Assembly (NCBI GenBank): GCA_013368315.1
Contig: JAACJM010000018.1
Coordinates: 496,001-560,000 of the forward strand
Reading direction: 5' to 3'
Origin: Tetrapyrgos nigripes
Lineage: Eukaryota > Basidiomycota > Agaricomycetes > Agaricales > Campanellaceae
DNA: 64,000 bases
Shown in pieces: positions 54,728 to 64,000 of the stretch. A program made the translations under genes and the position numbers. The notes under the pieces were generated by a model, which ran no database searches, had not been told where the DNA came from, and saw only the letters and a program-made list of their open reading frames with translations. Each line of letters begins with the position of its first letter. Position 1 is the stretch's first letter.

Positions 54728-57108
54728 GTGACGATTGAAATCCGTTTTCGTTGTGGATGTTGCGACAAACAGAAAGCCGTTAGAAATACCCCGTTCAACA
54801 ATGTTGGCCAATGGGTCCCAAACCACCCAGGAAGAAGGCAACACCAAATCTTCAATCGACCAACGAACCAACGAACATGGATGATCCAAAGAACAATGTC
54901 GGGAATCTGCAACCTGCAACCGTGTGCCGATAGGAACAATAACTGGTTCCCCACACATTGGAATCAAAATACCCTTCAAGCAATCCATTTTGATCAATTT
55001 AAATGTTCAGATGACCATATAGGTGTACGTGAACAGCGCAGGCAATTAGACATGCAAGAGATGACAGATTTACTGGTCAATATGGGATGGACAAATGCAA
55101 AATGTGACTTGAAAAGCCGTATACCAGCCTCTTTTGACTATCCCTTCAAAAGTTCAAATGCATGGAGATTGGAAATTGCAAAAATGAAAAGAAATGTGAT
55201 AACAGATAGATTAAAACAGAACAAAAACAAGCCAAATACCTTTCCTAATAAATTTCCTGATCAAGTAGAAATCCTCGATCAACATATATTTGAGGAGAAA
55301 TTCAAGAGCAATCAGACAAAAAAACTCATAGACGATTTATGTATCAAATTTAACTTGAATCTAGAGCAAGAACGGGCTTTTTGTATTATTGCAAACCATG
55401 CAGTCAGTTCAATTTTAGACCAGTTGAAGATGTATATTGGTGGTATGGCAGGTACAGGTAAAACTCAAGTGCTGAAAACTCTCAGAGAGTTCTTTAAACA
55501 AAGAGATCAAAGTCATCGCATGATAGTAGTTGCACCAACTGGAACTGCAGCAGCTTTACTTCAAGGCTCCACTTATCACTCAGTGTTTGGGATCAATTCA
55601 TCAGAGGAGGGTGAGATTTGGAAAATGTCTATATCACAAATTTGTTCCAGACTAAGTGGTGTAGATTATGTTTTTTTAGATGAAGTTTCAATGCTTTCAT
55701 GTAAAGACCTGTATAAAATCAGTGCTAAGATGGCCACTGCTTTGAATCAGCCTCTCCTTCCATTTGGTGGGGTTAGTATGATATTTGCTGGTGATTTTAC
55801 ACAATTGCCACCAGCAATGGGTGGTGAAAGTGTCTCATTATATAGCCATACCATAGGTTCCAGTTCTTCAGACCAACAAGCTAGTATTGGAAAATATTTA
55901 TGGCATCAGGTCAACACTGTAGTACTCTTGAGGAAAAACTGTTGGCAAACTGGGGATTCAGATAGAGATATAAAATTTCGTCAAGCATTGGAGCACATGA
56001 GATATAAGAAATGCACTACAGAGGATATTACTTTCTTACGGTCATTGATATCAGACCCTTCAAATGAATCTCGTTCTATTGATAACCCTCATTTCCGCAA
56101 TACTTCAATAATTTTAACTTACAACAAACACAAGGACGTGGTTAATGAACTGGGCAGTAAACGATTTGCTGCAGAGACAGGACAAGTGCTCACGCACTTT
56201 TTCTCTGATGATGAGCAGGTTGTTTTTGATGAACCTCCTTCTAAAACTCATGATCGCAAACGCAAACGGAGAAAGGCTACAAAACACCAAATTGATGATC
56301 AAGTACAGCAGCAACTTTGGAAGCAATCCCCTTCAACTAACACTATGCAAATTCCTGCAACTCTGTCCCTGTGTAAAGGTCTGCCTGTGATGATTCGCTT
56401 CAATGGTGCAACTGAGCTTTGTATAACAAAAGGTCAAGAAGGCACAGTACATGGATGGCAAGCTAGGAAAGGAAAGCATGGTCAACTAGTGCTGGATGTG
56501 CTGTATGTCAAACTGGAAAAGCCTCCTACAGATGTCCATTTCAAAGACCTCCCCCTCAATGTTGTTCCTATTATCCCTGTAAACTGCCTGACGACAGGAT
56601 CATTCAGATCTCTAGAACTCAAGTAGAGGTCCTGCCTAATTTTGCAATGACTGACTTTGCTTCACAAGGAAAAACACGCGACCCCAATGTTGCAGATATA
56701 TACAATAGTCGTGATTTTCGGGCCATTTATACTGCTTTGTCAAGGAGCTCCAGTGCAGATGGGACTATGATCTTACAGGGTTTTAATGTTAATCATATTA
56801 CAGGTGGAATAGGCAATAAAGGTGGATATCGTCAAGAACTAAGGGAGATGGAAATTTTAAATGACATCACTAAGTTACGTGCAGATCATAAATTGCCTCA
56901 TTCAATTATTGGGGACTTGAGGGGATCACTCATACAACAATATAGATCACATTTTGGAAATAGACATACACCTGAAGAGCTTCATGACAGTTTAGTATGG
57001 GATGCAGATGAGAAATTTGAGTCTACATTGGACAAAGAGATTTCTTGGAAAATTCTAGGAGAAGAAGAAAAAACAAAACCTCCAGCAAAAAAAAAAGCAA
57101 TCAGGTAA
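54728..57108 (+). pseudogene. Helitron-type PIF1 DNA helicase, frameshifted
   Basis: An SF1B helicase of the kind carried by Helitron rolling-circle transposons. The reliable part starts around 55052 (MQEMTDLLVNMGWTN). Motifs in order: LNLEQERAFCIIANH, Walker A GGMAGTGKTQ, APTGTAAALLQGSTYHSVFG, Walker B YVFLDEVSMLS, FAGDFTQLPPAMGG, VVLLRKNCWQTGD and LPVMIRFNGATELCITKGQE. Near 56590 the frame shifts: one frame ends SFRSLELK at 56626 while the next continues QISRTQVEVLPNFAMTDFAS, QGKTRDPNVADIYNSRDFRA, YTALSRSSSADGTMILQGF and ITGGIGNKGGYRQELREMEI, ending KKKAIR at 57108. No Rep/HUH domain is found upstream, so the element is truncated or is an offshoot. The first 100 codons of the open frame (54728-55040) show no helicase similarity. 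Confidence 0.8.
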
Positions 57109-57112
57109 TTTT

Positions 57113-57994
57113 ATGCCTATTCAGATAATCAATCAAGATTACAATGAAATGAAGGGTGACTCAACTTCTAGTATTCAAGATGTGACACATAACTCTAGTT
57201 ACCCCACACTTAAGTGGTCTGCAAATAGCTGCGCATATGATTCTGCTATTATGCTTCTTTATCACCTGTTTCAATCTCAACATGCAGCATTTAGTGATGA
57301 AAGAATGAATTTCTCCTCTGTCTTGATGAATGAGCTCTCAGACAGTTTTCAAGGAAATTTGACAAACTTCACTGATATCAGAGAAAAAATACGTGAGCAA
57401 CTGTTTAATATCGACTCTGATACGTTTCCTTACAGGGGACATGCAGATACTTCAGACATATTGCATGAGCTATTGCATTCAGTGAACCCAACAACTAAAA
57501 GAACTGTTTTTTGTGTCAATAATCACTCCAACTTTCAAGACAGGACTCAGCATAATTTCATGCTAACTCGGACAACTGGTATGTATGAATCCACTCAGCA
57601 TTGGGTGTCCCACTTTGTGGAGCCTTGGGGTGATAAATGTCACTCTTGTCATTCAGACATGTTCCGAAAATACATATTTCAAAGACTTCCCAGATTTCTA
57701 TTGATGTCAATACCTTACGAAAGTAATATGGCAATTAATAATATTATACATGTAACTCAACGACCTGAGTCTCAACAGTATCACATAAATGGTATCATTT
57801 ATTTTGGAGGTAATCACTTCGTCACCAGAATGTTTGATGGGGGACATGAATGGTTATATGATGGGATTGGGACTGGTGTACCAACAAAATTATCACCAGA
57901 ATTTCAAGCAGAAGTTACTGGGCTAGAGAGTTTCAATCATAAAAAAGCAGTGGTTGTTCTATATGTCTGTACAGAAAATGATAATACAGTGTAA
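57113..57994 (+). CDS. USP-like cysteine peptidase module, C-terminal to the helicase
   Basis: A 293-codon frame immediately after the helicase. LKWSANSCAYDSAIMLLYHL has the Cys-box look of ubiquitin-specific peptidases (N-S-C-A-Y-D-S), and YHINGIIYFGGNHFVTRMFD with HEWLYDGIG fits the His box. A CHSCHSDMF motif between them may bind zinc. In other basidiomycete Helitron helicases a similar Cys-box module is fused C-terminally, so the present separation, by a frame change next to an A-rich run (57080-57097), is probably secondary. Role unknown; a deubiquitinase or polyprotein protease is possible. Confidence 0.55.
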   Translation: MPIQIINQDYNEMKGDSTSSIQDVTHNSSYPTLKWSANSCAYDSAIMLLYHLFQSQHAAFSDERMNFSSVLMNELSDSFQGNLTNFTDIREKIREQLFNIDSDTFPYRGHADTSDILHELLHSVNPTTKRTVFCVNNHSNFQDRTQHNFMLTRTTGMYESTQHWVSHFVEPWGDKCHSCHSDMFRKYIFQRLPRFLLMSIPYESNMAINNIIHVTQRPESQQYHINGIIYFGGNHFVTRMFDGGHEWLYDGIGTGVPTKLSPEFQAEVTGLESFNHKKAVVVLYVCTENDNTV

Positions 57995-58062
57995 TGACCA
58001 TTGATCAGAGGTGATGCAGACGCCTCGTTCTCGCCACGCGTTAGCGTTGGCCCACAGCCCCT

Positions 58063-59709
58063 TCATGACCTGTTGACGGACCTCAAAGTTATGAACTTCA
58101 GAGTCATTGCGAAAGGACCTGGTGTGTTTGGTTGGAATGGGACAGCTTGGAATGATCCATGGGTAGTGTTCACGACACCCCAATTGATGATCGCTTGGAT
58201 TGTGGCTGGGTCAGGACCAGTCATGAAGTGGCTATAAATTACCCGTCCTAAAAACATAGGGTCAATCTCGGGAGGGGCGGCCGTTGGAGGGATTAGATTT
58301 GGGTATAAATCCAGAATGGTGTTGATGATCATAGTGACCATAGCCACATAGTCAGAAGTCCGGTCAAATGGGATCACTATGAAGCCTCTCTTTCCAAAGA
58401 CAACTGTCCAGGCGTTAATCTGACGTTCGGTATGGCCAGTGAGTATGTTTCCCCTGTGTAAGCTGGCATAAGGTGGGTATCCCCCAACTGGAGGTTGAGC
58501 TACTACTCTAGGGTTATGTCCATTCTGGGGGTTCAGGGGTTTTGGAGATTGTTCTGCACAAAATTGAAGTGGAATTGGGGGGGATTCTGGGCAGGAACAG
58601 CAGGGGTGGGAGCAGCAGGAGCAGGGCAGCAGGGGCCAGGACTGCATGAGCAGGAGCAGGCACTGCAGGAGTAGGGTTCTGTGGATCCATCTGAGGTGGT
58701 GGAGCTGGCTGAGGTGTAGCCTGAGGGGCAGGGAGTGCCTGGGGAACAAGAGTGGGCTGAGGGGTAGAGGCAGAACCTGAGGTTTGGGACAATGTGTTTT
58801 GTTGGGGAATGCGAGTGAAATTTGGGAGTAGAACATTGCGTGATTGAGTACTTGAAGACCCAGGTGCAGTGATGTTTGGTCTACTTGACTCATCATCGAC
58901 TCTAGCCCATTTGGTGCCTCTTGGTCCTGTTCCTGAATTGGACCTGGGGGCAGCGTTCCTAATATCAGCATCAACATCCATGCCAGTGAAAGGACACCTC
59001 GTGGATTGGGACGACTGCTGTGGGGCTGAGGTGTTGGCTCCTTGCCCAGATGGGACAGAAGGCGTGGTTGGCTGGTTGTCCATTGGCATTGGGGCCTCCT
59101 CCATGGTTGCATTGTCATCTGCCTGGACTCAGGTAGGATCAGAGGAAGAGGGGGGTTCCAGTTGAGGGTTTTGTTCTTGGCCTTTCCCTTTTTTCAAAGA
59201 GATTTCGTGTAAGCTCATTGTACCTTTCTAGTAGATAGATAGAGAGCACACACCTTTTTCCCTTCCAACTGTGGTGAAACCGTCATCATCGGTACTGTTC
59301 TCATTTGGTGTGGTCACTGTGGTGTTTGGCACATGCATGGATACATGAACACCTTCGATGGGTTCAGTGGTCCTCGGAGGGGAAGACAGGTTGGTTCTCA
59401 GAGGGGAGGAGGCACAAGACCCAGCGATGTCTGCGTAGGATAGACAATGTGGGATGCCATGGGCAGAAGCAGGAGTCGAAGCCCCAGTAGTGGGGGCAGC
59501 AGGGTTGGAAGAAGTCGGCTGTACTGGTTGGGCACTTTGTGTGGCTGCTGGTGGAGCAGGGGGTTTGAAGCTGTCCCTGTCACAGCAGGCATCGCATTAG
59601 CCGGTGGGATTGTGATTGTGATCAGGGTATTGGACGCTCTCGTACCAGCCTGACTACCTGAGCCAGTGTTGGTGGAGGCACGAGTTTTGTTGGACTTGTT
59701 GGAGGGCAT
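58063..59709 (-). CDS. Low-complexity repeat-family protein of unknown function
   Basis: From MPSNKSNKTRASTNTGSGSQ (59709) the minus strand carries a Ser/Thr/Pro-rich N-terminus with SYADIAGSCASSPLR and DDDGFTTVGRE (across a frame change near 59530), an intron near 59110-59260, and a second exon (MEEAPMPMDNQPTTPSVPSG, KWARVDDESSRPNITA) with Pro/Ala-rich text. A further frame change near 58640 leads into an ordered C-terminal domain: YASLHRGNILTGHTERQINA, WTVVFGKRGFIVIPFDRTSD, IIDTILD-like helices and MFLGRVIYSHFMTGPDPATI. From memory such proteins occur in families near mobile elements in mushrooms. It may be a decayed copy because of the frame changes. Confidence 0.4.
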
Positions 59710-59839
59710 GGTATGACAATAAGACGGTGTGGTATTAAGATTGTAAGAAGTTGTGCAGAGAGGAGGGCTTGATGCAGTGGGTGTGAGGAGTGTGTGTGCT
59801 TTGTGGGCTAGAGACTCGCATCCTGTACACCCAAGCATA

Positions 59840-60125
59840 TAATGATGTCAGGACAAAGGAAAGTTTCATCGGAAGGCTTTAGAGGCCGGATGTAGATGAT
59901 AAAGGAAGGTGCATACTTGGCAGAGGGTGATTATAGGGCAAGGACAAAGAGTTGGGTGATATATCATCATGTAGGTGGTTGAAGGGTCACCTTTTGAGGA
60001 CGGCTGGAGACACATATAAGCGAGATGAAGCCATGAGGGATTTCGCCAGACTGCAGGCAATTCAGTCCTACTATACAACATCTTTGATGGTTAATGGCTG
60101 CATACAATGATGCACTGTTTCAACA
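59840..60125 (-). repeat. 3' LTR of the second copia element
   Basis: Its inner edge is fixed by TTCAACA next to the polypurine tract. The outer edge cannot be set without the 5' LTR, which lies beyond the window. Confidence 0.5.
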
Positions 60126-60289
60126 CTCCCCCTTGCTAAGCTGCATGGTAGTGCATGTAAGCATAGGATGGTGCTATAAGCAGCCAAAGAGATATGCAAC
60201 TTGAATTAGGCCAGAGAATGACTAAGAGCTTTACTGGCTAATTTCATCATAGATAAAAGGTAAACTCAAATCTGCTTCTCCTTTTCAGT

Positions 60290-61015
60290 ATAGACTGAGA
60301 GGACAAATTTTCAACTTGAATAGAATTGAAGTCCAAGTTGATCTCTGAACTTCTTGAACTTCTGTCATCCAAGGTTTTTAGTAAACAAATCTGTGGGATT
60401 ATCATTTCCATCAATGAATTCAACCTCAATGATCTTCTTTTCAATGACTTCACGAATATAATGATATTGGATGTCAATATGTTTAGAGTGTCTTTCAGTA
60501 ACAGGAGTTGACACAATAAAGATAGATCCTTGATTATCTCTGTAGATTGGTATAGTTCCTAGATGATATCCAATCTCGCTAAGAAGCATTCAGATCCAGA
60601 CAACTTGGCAGCTACAATCACTGAGCACTATATATTCAGCTTCAGTAGAGGATAGTGCAATAATGTGTTGTGCTCTAGATGTCCAGCTGAATATTCCCTT
60701 GGCTAGTTTCAAGAAGAAACCTGTCTGAGAACAATAAGTGTTTGAGTCTGATGCCCAATCAGAGTCTGTGCAGGCATAGAAACCTTCACCACTTGAACCA
60801 TCATACACAAGAGCATAGTTTTTTGTGCCAAGAATGCTTGCAAGTTTTGTAACAGCGAATGAAATGTCAGGACATGTTCCCAACATTATGTAGAGTAGAG
60901 ATCTGATTACAATCTGGTATCTCTGACAAAGAATAGGATCAATAACTTTAGAGTTGTTTGGTTCTGGCTGATAGCCTGCAGGCAATGGAGTAGCAGAAGC
61001 TTTCGCGTTTTGCAT
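60290..61015 (-). pseudogene. Copia RNase H
   Basis: SLLYIMLGTCPDISFAVTKL, GFYACTDSDWASDSNTYCSQ, WTSRAQHIIALSSTEAEYIV and, after one stop near 60590, IPIYRDNQGSIFIVSTPVTE, SKHIDIQYHYIREVI and NDNPTDLFTKNLG. The RNase H acidic residues (CTDSDWA, SSTEAEY, DNQG) are kept. Confidence 0.8.
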
Positions 61016-61800
61016 ACTGCATTGTTGTAAAACTTTGTTAAGATAAGCATATTGATCTAGATCTTGCTGCCTTTCTTGATTATGTTCATTCTAAGGAATT
61101 CTTTAGCATCACCAAGATCCCTGCATTCCTATTTCTTCATGAATTTTGCCTTTAGTTGCAAAACTAGATCTTTATCTTCTCCACAGAAGAGAGCATCATC
61201 TACATAGACAATGGCGATAACAATTATGTCTTTCAAGCCTTTTTTAGTCTTATAGACAAAGATTCTGGTGTCAGAACTGATTCACTTGAAACCAAGTTCC
61301 TTCATGGACTTATCGAGTCCTTGCCACCATGTGAGTCCTCCTTGTTTGAGTCCATAAAGAGCACGAAGTAGCTGAATGACTTTTCCTCCTATTCTTTGAC
61401 CTTAAAGGCCTCTGGTTGTTCCATATAAATTTCTTCATTGAGTAAGCCATATAAATAGGCTGGACATGTGCCAGTTCTTAAGTGCAGCTAAAGTGAAGAC
61501 TAAGCACACAGTCTCGAATTGAAAAACAGGTGAAAAGACTTGATTGAAGTCTAATCCTTTGACCTGGGAAAATCCCTTAGTGACAAGTCTTGCCTTTTTA
61601 CGACCATCAGTTTTGATGTCAAAGACCCATCGACATTTAATGACCTTCCTATGACTAGGTTGATCACAGAGTTGAAAGATTCTGTGCTTATGAAGTGCCT
61701 CAAGTTCTTCATGGCAAGCAGACCTCCATTCCTCCTGCTCTGCTTTGGGTAAGTGAGCTAAATCTTGGAATGTCCATTCGCAAATATTTCAGACATCTGG
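61016..61800 (-). pseudogene. Copia reverse transcriptase remnant
   Basis: The region contains pieces in shifting frames on the minus strand, such as the LYGLKQGGLTWWQGLDK-type segment near 61320-61360 and a DDALFCGED segment near 61190-61215, but no frame is open for long. Confidence 0.65.
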
Positions 61801-62255
61801 TTGATTCTCATCATCTCTGGGAGCAACTGCCTGCAAAAGCAAGAAGTTTATAAAATCTACTCCCCCTTCCCAGCATAGTTTTGCTATATGTGAAGATTCT
61901 TCTTCATTGTTTTCAGATTCCTCTGATGCAGATTCTGGATTGCTTTCATGAGAAGTTTCTGGTTCATCATTATGACCAGGCACAGAACTAGGTCCAGGAA
62001 CCAGTTATGTTGTGACAGCTGTTGATTTTCCCAACGTTGTTTATCCCTTGCAGTTATCTTATCTCTGGCAAGTCTTTTTTCTAGGCACCGATTGGCAGCC
62101 ACTTGCCTATCTGTATCATGCTGTTGTTCAGTAGGGTGCTGATTATCACTGTAAACATTACTGTGTTAGTGTGAGGGTTGCTTTTCAGCACATGTTTTTT
62201 GCCAATCTGCTGGTACATAGCAATTGGGTGGATTCTGCGTTCAAGTTGGATGTCT

Positions 62256-63197
62256 CTATTCCTGTCTAGGAGGAGTTACTGGTGGTGCAGGTCCTTCTAC
62301 AGGTTCAGGATGTTCTTCTGGAGTCGAAAGTGGCAGACTAGAATTTCCAGCATCATCATGCTGTTGATCTTGTCTCCTTTGGGAAGGTATGTGAGGAGGA
62401 CAAGATGTAAAGTCTTTGTCATCATCATCAGGAATCGTTAATTCTGGAGGGATGTCATTGTTTGAATCACTAGGATCCATTGGTGTTTGAATAGGTAGTT
62501 TTCTAGAACCATGTTTTTGTGTTACATCTAGGTAATAGAGCTTCCTCAAAGAGTGCTTGCAACGAAGTAAACATCGCATTATTAGAATGCATGAAATTAT
62601 TGCCATGACCTCCTGGCACTGTGCCTAGGTAAGTCATTAGTTCTGAATTTTGTCTGAGTTTATTCTTTTGAATATCCTCTGGTATGTGAGCATAAGCTCC
62701 ACAGCCAAAAACTTGTAAGTGATCAATGTATGACTTCTTTTTCTCAAGAAATTTGCACAGTGTTACCCAATTATGGCAACATAGCAGTGTGCAACAGAAA
62801 ATTCCCACCAGGATTCTGGTAGGCATGCTAAATGACGCATCGCTTCAGCTTTATCCATCATAGTGTGCATAAAATGCTCAGTATGACCATTTTGTTGTGG
62901 TGTGTATGGTGCACTTTGAAGGATTTTAATTCCCTTATCAAGTAACATTTGATGGAAAATGCCCTTGACAAATTCTCCCCCTGCATCAGGCATCCATTGT
63001 TTGACTTCCACATTATACTGTAGTTTAACCATAGCAAAGAATTGCTTGGTAGTGGCAACAATGTTTTTCTGTTTTAGAAATGTTATCCAAGCATTGGAAG
63101 TATAATCATTGAAGTAGATGACTACATATTTGTACTTGTGGTATGACTCTATGGGGAATTCCTTCAAGTCTGAATGTATAAGCTGAAACAGACACAT
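62256..63197 (-). pseudogene. Copia integrase
   Basis: The DDE core is nearly whole: LIHSDLKEFPIESYHKYKYV (first Asp), VKQWMPDAGGEFVKGIFHQM (second Asp), APYTPQQNGHTEHFMHTMM (Glu). After a stop near 62763 the tail YIDHLQVFGCGAYAHIPED continues in another frame to an acidic linker. Confidence 0.8.
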
Positions 63198-63254
63198 TGC
63201 GCATCATTTTCATGGAGGAAACACATGTAAAGGCATCTTCCCTTCAGCACATCC

Positions 63255-63959
63255 TCAGCATATTGGGATTTTATCTGGATTAGGGATTGTAATATCTGGA
63301 AAGCCTGTGGTATGTTCTGGTGTGTGTTTTAACACATCATGAGAAGGGTGCCCAATGTGACAATGTAATGTCTCATAATCTAGTAGGTAAACTAGAGTGT
63401 CAGCTATAAAAGCAACATCTTGATTTTTGTTAGGAAGATAGTATAATGTATCATCCAGGTTTCTTTTTGTAAAGTCTAAAAATCTAAGTAGACCTTCTTC
63501 ATTGGTTTTACCTAAAAGGGACAATCACTGCGAGTCACCACGCACATATAATCCCTCTTTTAGGAATTGACCAAGTGATAACAGACGCTGGTTTAGTTCA
63601 GGTATATAATAGACCTGATCTAATTTAAAGACTCTTTTTTGTTGTTTTAATAGAACTGTTCCAGATGTGGTAGTGCATGCAATGCCATTGGCAGTTTGAA
63701 CAGTAATAGGCTTTATTTTCTTTATTTCAACAAAGTCTTTTGCATTAAATGTAAAATGTGCAGATGCACCAGAGTTGAGTAACCATCCATCATTGTGATG
63801 ATCTTGGCTAGATCTTCTTTTTCCCTTACACTTAGCACACGATGCATAAGAGGTGCCACAGGCACATAAATATATATTATTGTACATGAAGGGGGTGATA
63901 GAGCCCAAAGGTGTGACATGAATGTTATATAGATATGTATGAATGTCCACATCAGTCAC
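63255..63959 (-). pseudogene. Copia protease and GAG-pre-integrase domain
   Basis: The protease core reads GWLLNSGASAHFTFNAKDF where the family has LDSGAS: the catalytic Asp is Asn. It is followed by VYYIPELNQRLLSLGQFLKE and, after a stop at 63525, by the His-rich ETLHCHIGHPSHDVLKH pre-integrase finger. Upstream is a CAKCKGKRR element. Confidence 0.75.
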
Positions 63960-64000
63960 TTGTGCTGCAGATAAATGTGTGTTAGTGCCTTTATTAACAA

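Larger units (their letters stand above)
59840..64000 (-). mobile_element. Second Ty1/copia retrotransposon, 3' part (runs off the window)
   Basis: Minus-strand order from the window edge: protease (63959-63525), GAG-pre-integrase (63524-63255), integrase (63197-62256), RT (about 61790-61016), RNase H (61015-60290), polypurine tract (complement of 60126-60137, CTCCCCCTTGCT) and 3' LTR ending at 60125. The polypurine tract and LTR edge (TTCAACA/CTCCCCCTTGC) are the same as in the first copia element, so the two are related, but the proteins differ strongly. Many stops interrupt Pol. The outer edge of the LTR near 59840 is a guess. Confidence 0.8.

Noticed and set aside
1..64000. CRISPR arrays, rRNA genes, bacterial operons or phage genes
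   Set aside because: No regular direct-repeat array with spacers, no rRNA core sequence, and the gene structure with short introns is fungal.

Overview
The window looks like nuclear DNA of a mushroom-forming basidiomycete (Agaricomycetes). The signs are many short introns (about 50-65 nt) with GT-AG ends, fungal gene families (a P450 with an intron inside the heme loop, a DUF3455 secreted protein, class II DAHP synthase, PARP-domain genes with Cys-rich modules), and a fungal set of mobile elements (chromodomain Ty3/gypsy, Ty1/copia, Helitron-type PIF1 helicase). No species is identified. Gene models were spliced by eye; exon edges are given where the reading frame supports them.

Layout. 1-2.5 kb: no gene, one small inverted-repeat element. 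2.5-4.9 kb (-): cytochrome P450. 7.2-9.3 kb (-): Ser/Pro-rich fungal protein of unknown function. 9.9-11.8 kb: RRM-like hypothetical gene (-) with a broken tandem copy of its 3' end. 12.5-13.4 kb (-): secreted DUF3455 protein. 14.0-15.1 kb (+): ICMT-type methyltransferase. 15.5-21.7 kb: a compact four-gene block made of a NADAR-domain gene (-) and three PARP-domain genes (+, -, +). 22.6-23.2 kb: large foldback repeat. 24.5-25.3 kb (-): second ICMT-type gene. 25.7-28.9 kb (+): class II DAHP synthase, first enzyme of the shikimate pathway. 29.8-30.2 kb: weak hypothetical gene. 32.3-47.3 kb: a Ty1/copia element (- strand, TSD agagc) split by a Ty3/gypsy chromovirus (- strand, TSD ctcaa). 50.3-52.3 kb (-): MFS transporter. 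54.7-58.0 kb (+): Helitron-type PIF1 helicase remnant followed by a USP-like cysteine peptidase module. 58.1-59.7 kb (-): low-complexity repeat-family protein. 59.8-64.0 kb: 3' part of a second copia element that runs off the window.

The most interesting part is the NADAR/PARP block. Writers of ADP-ribose (two PARP genes with an intact H-Y-E triad, one with the catalytic Glu replaced by Ser) sit beside a NADAR protein, a family linked to processing ADP-ribose-type N-glycosides and to removing ADP-ribose from guanine. NADAR and the first PARP are divergently transcribed from a 491-bp gap, and PARP copies 2 and 3 from a 222-bp gap. The retroelements also carry readable priming signals: the copia PBS matches the anticodon region of initiator tRNA-Met, and the gypsy PBS is complementary to the predicted 5' end of its own transcript (Tf1-type self-priming).
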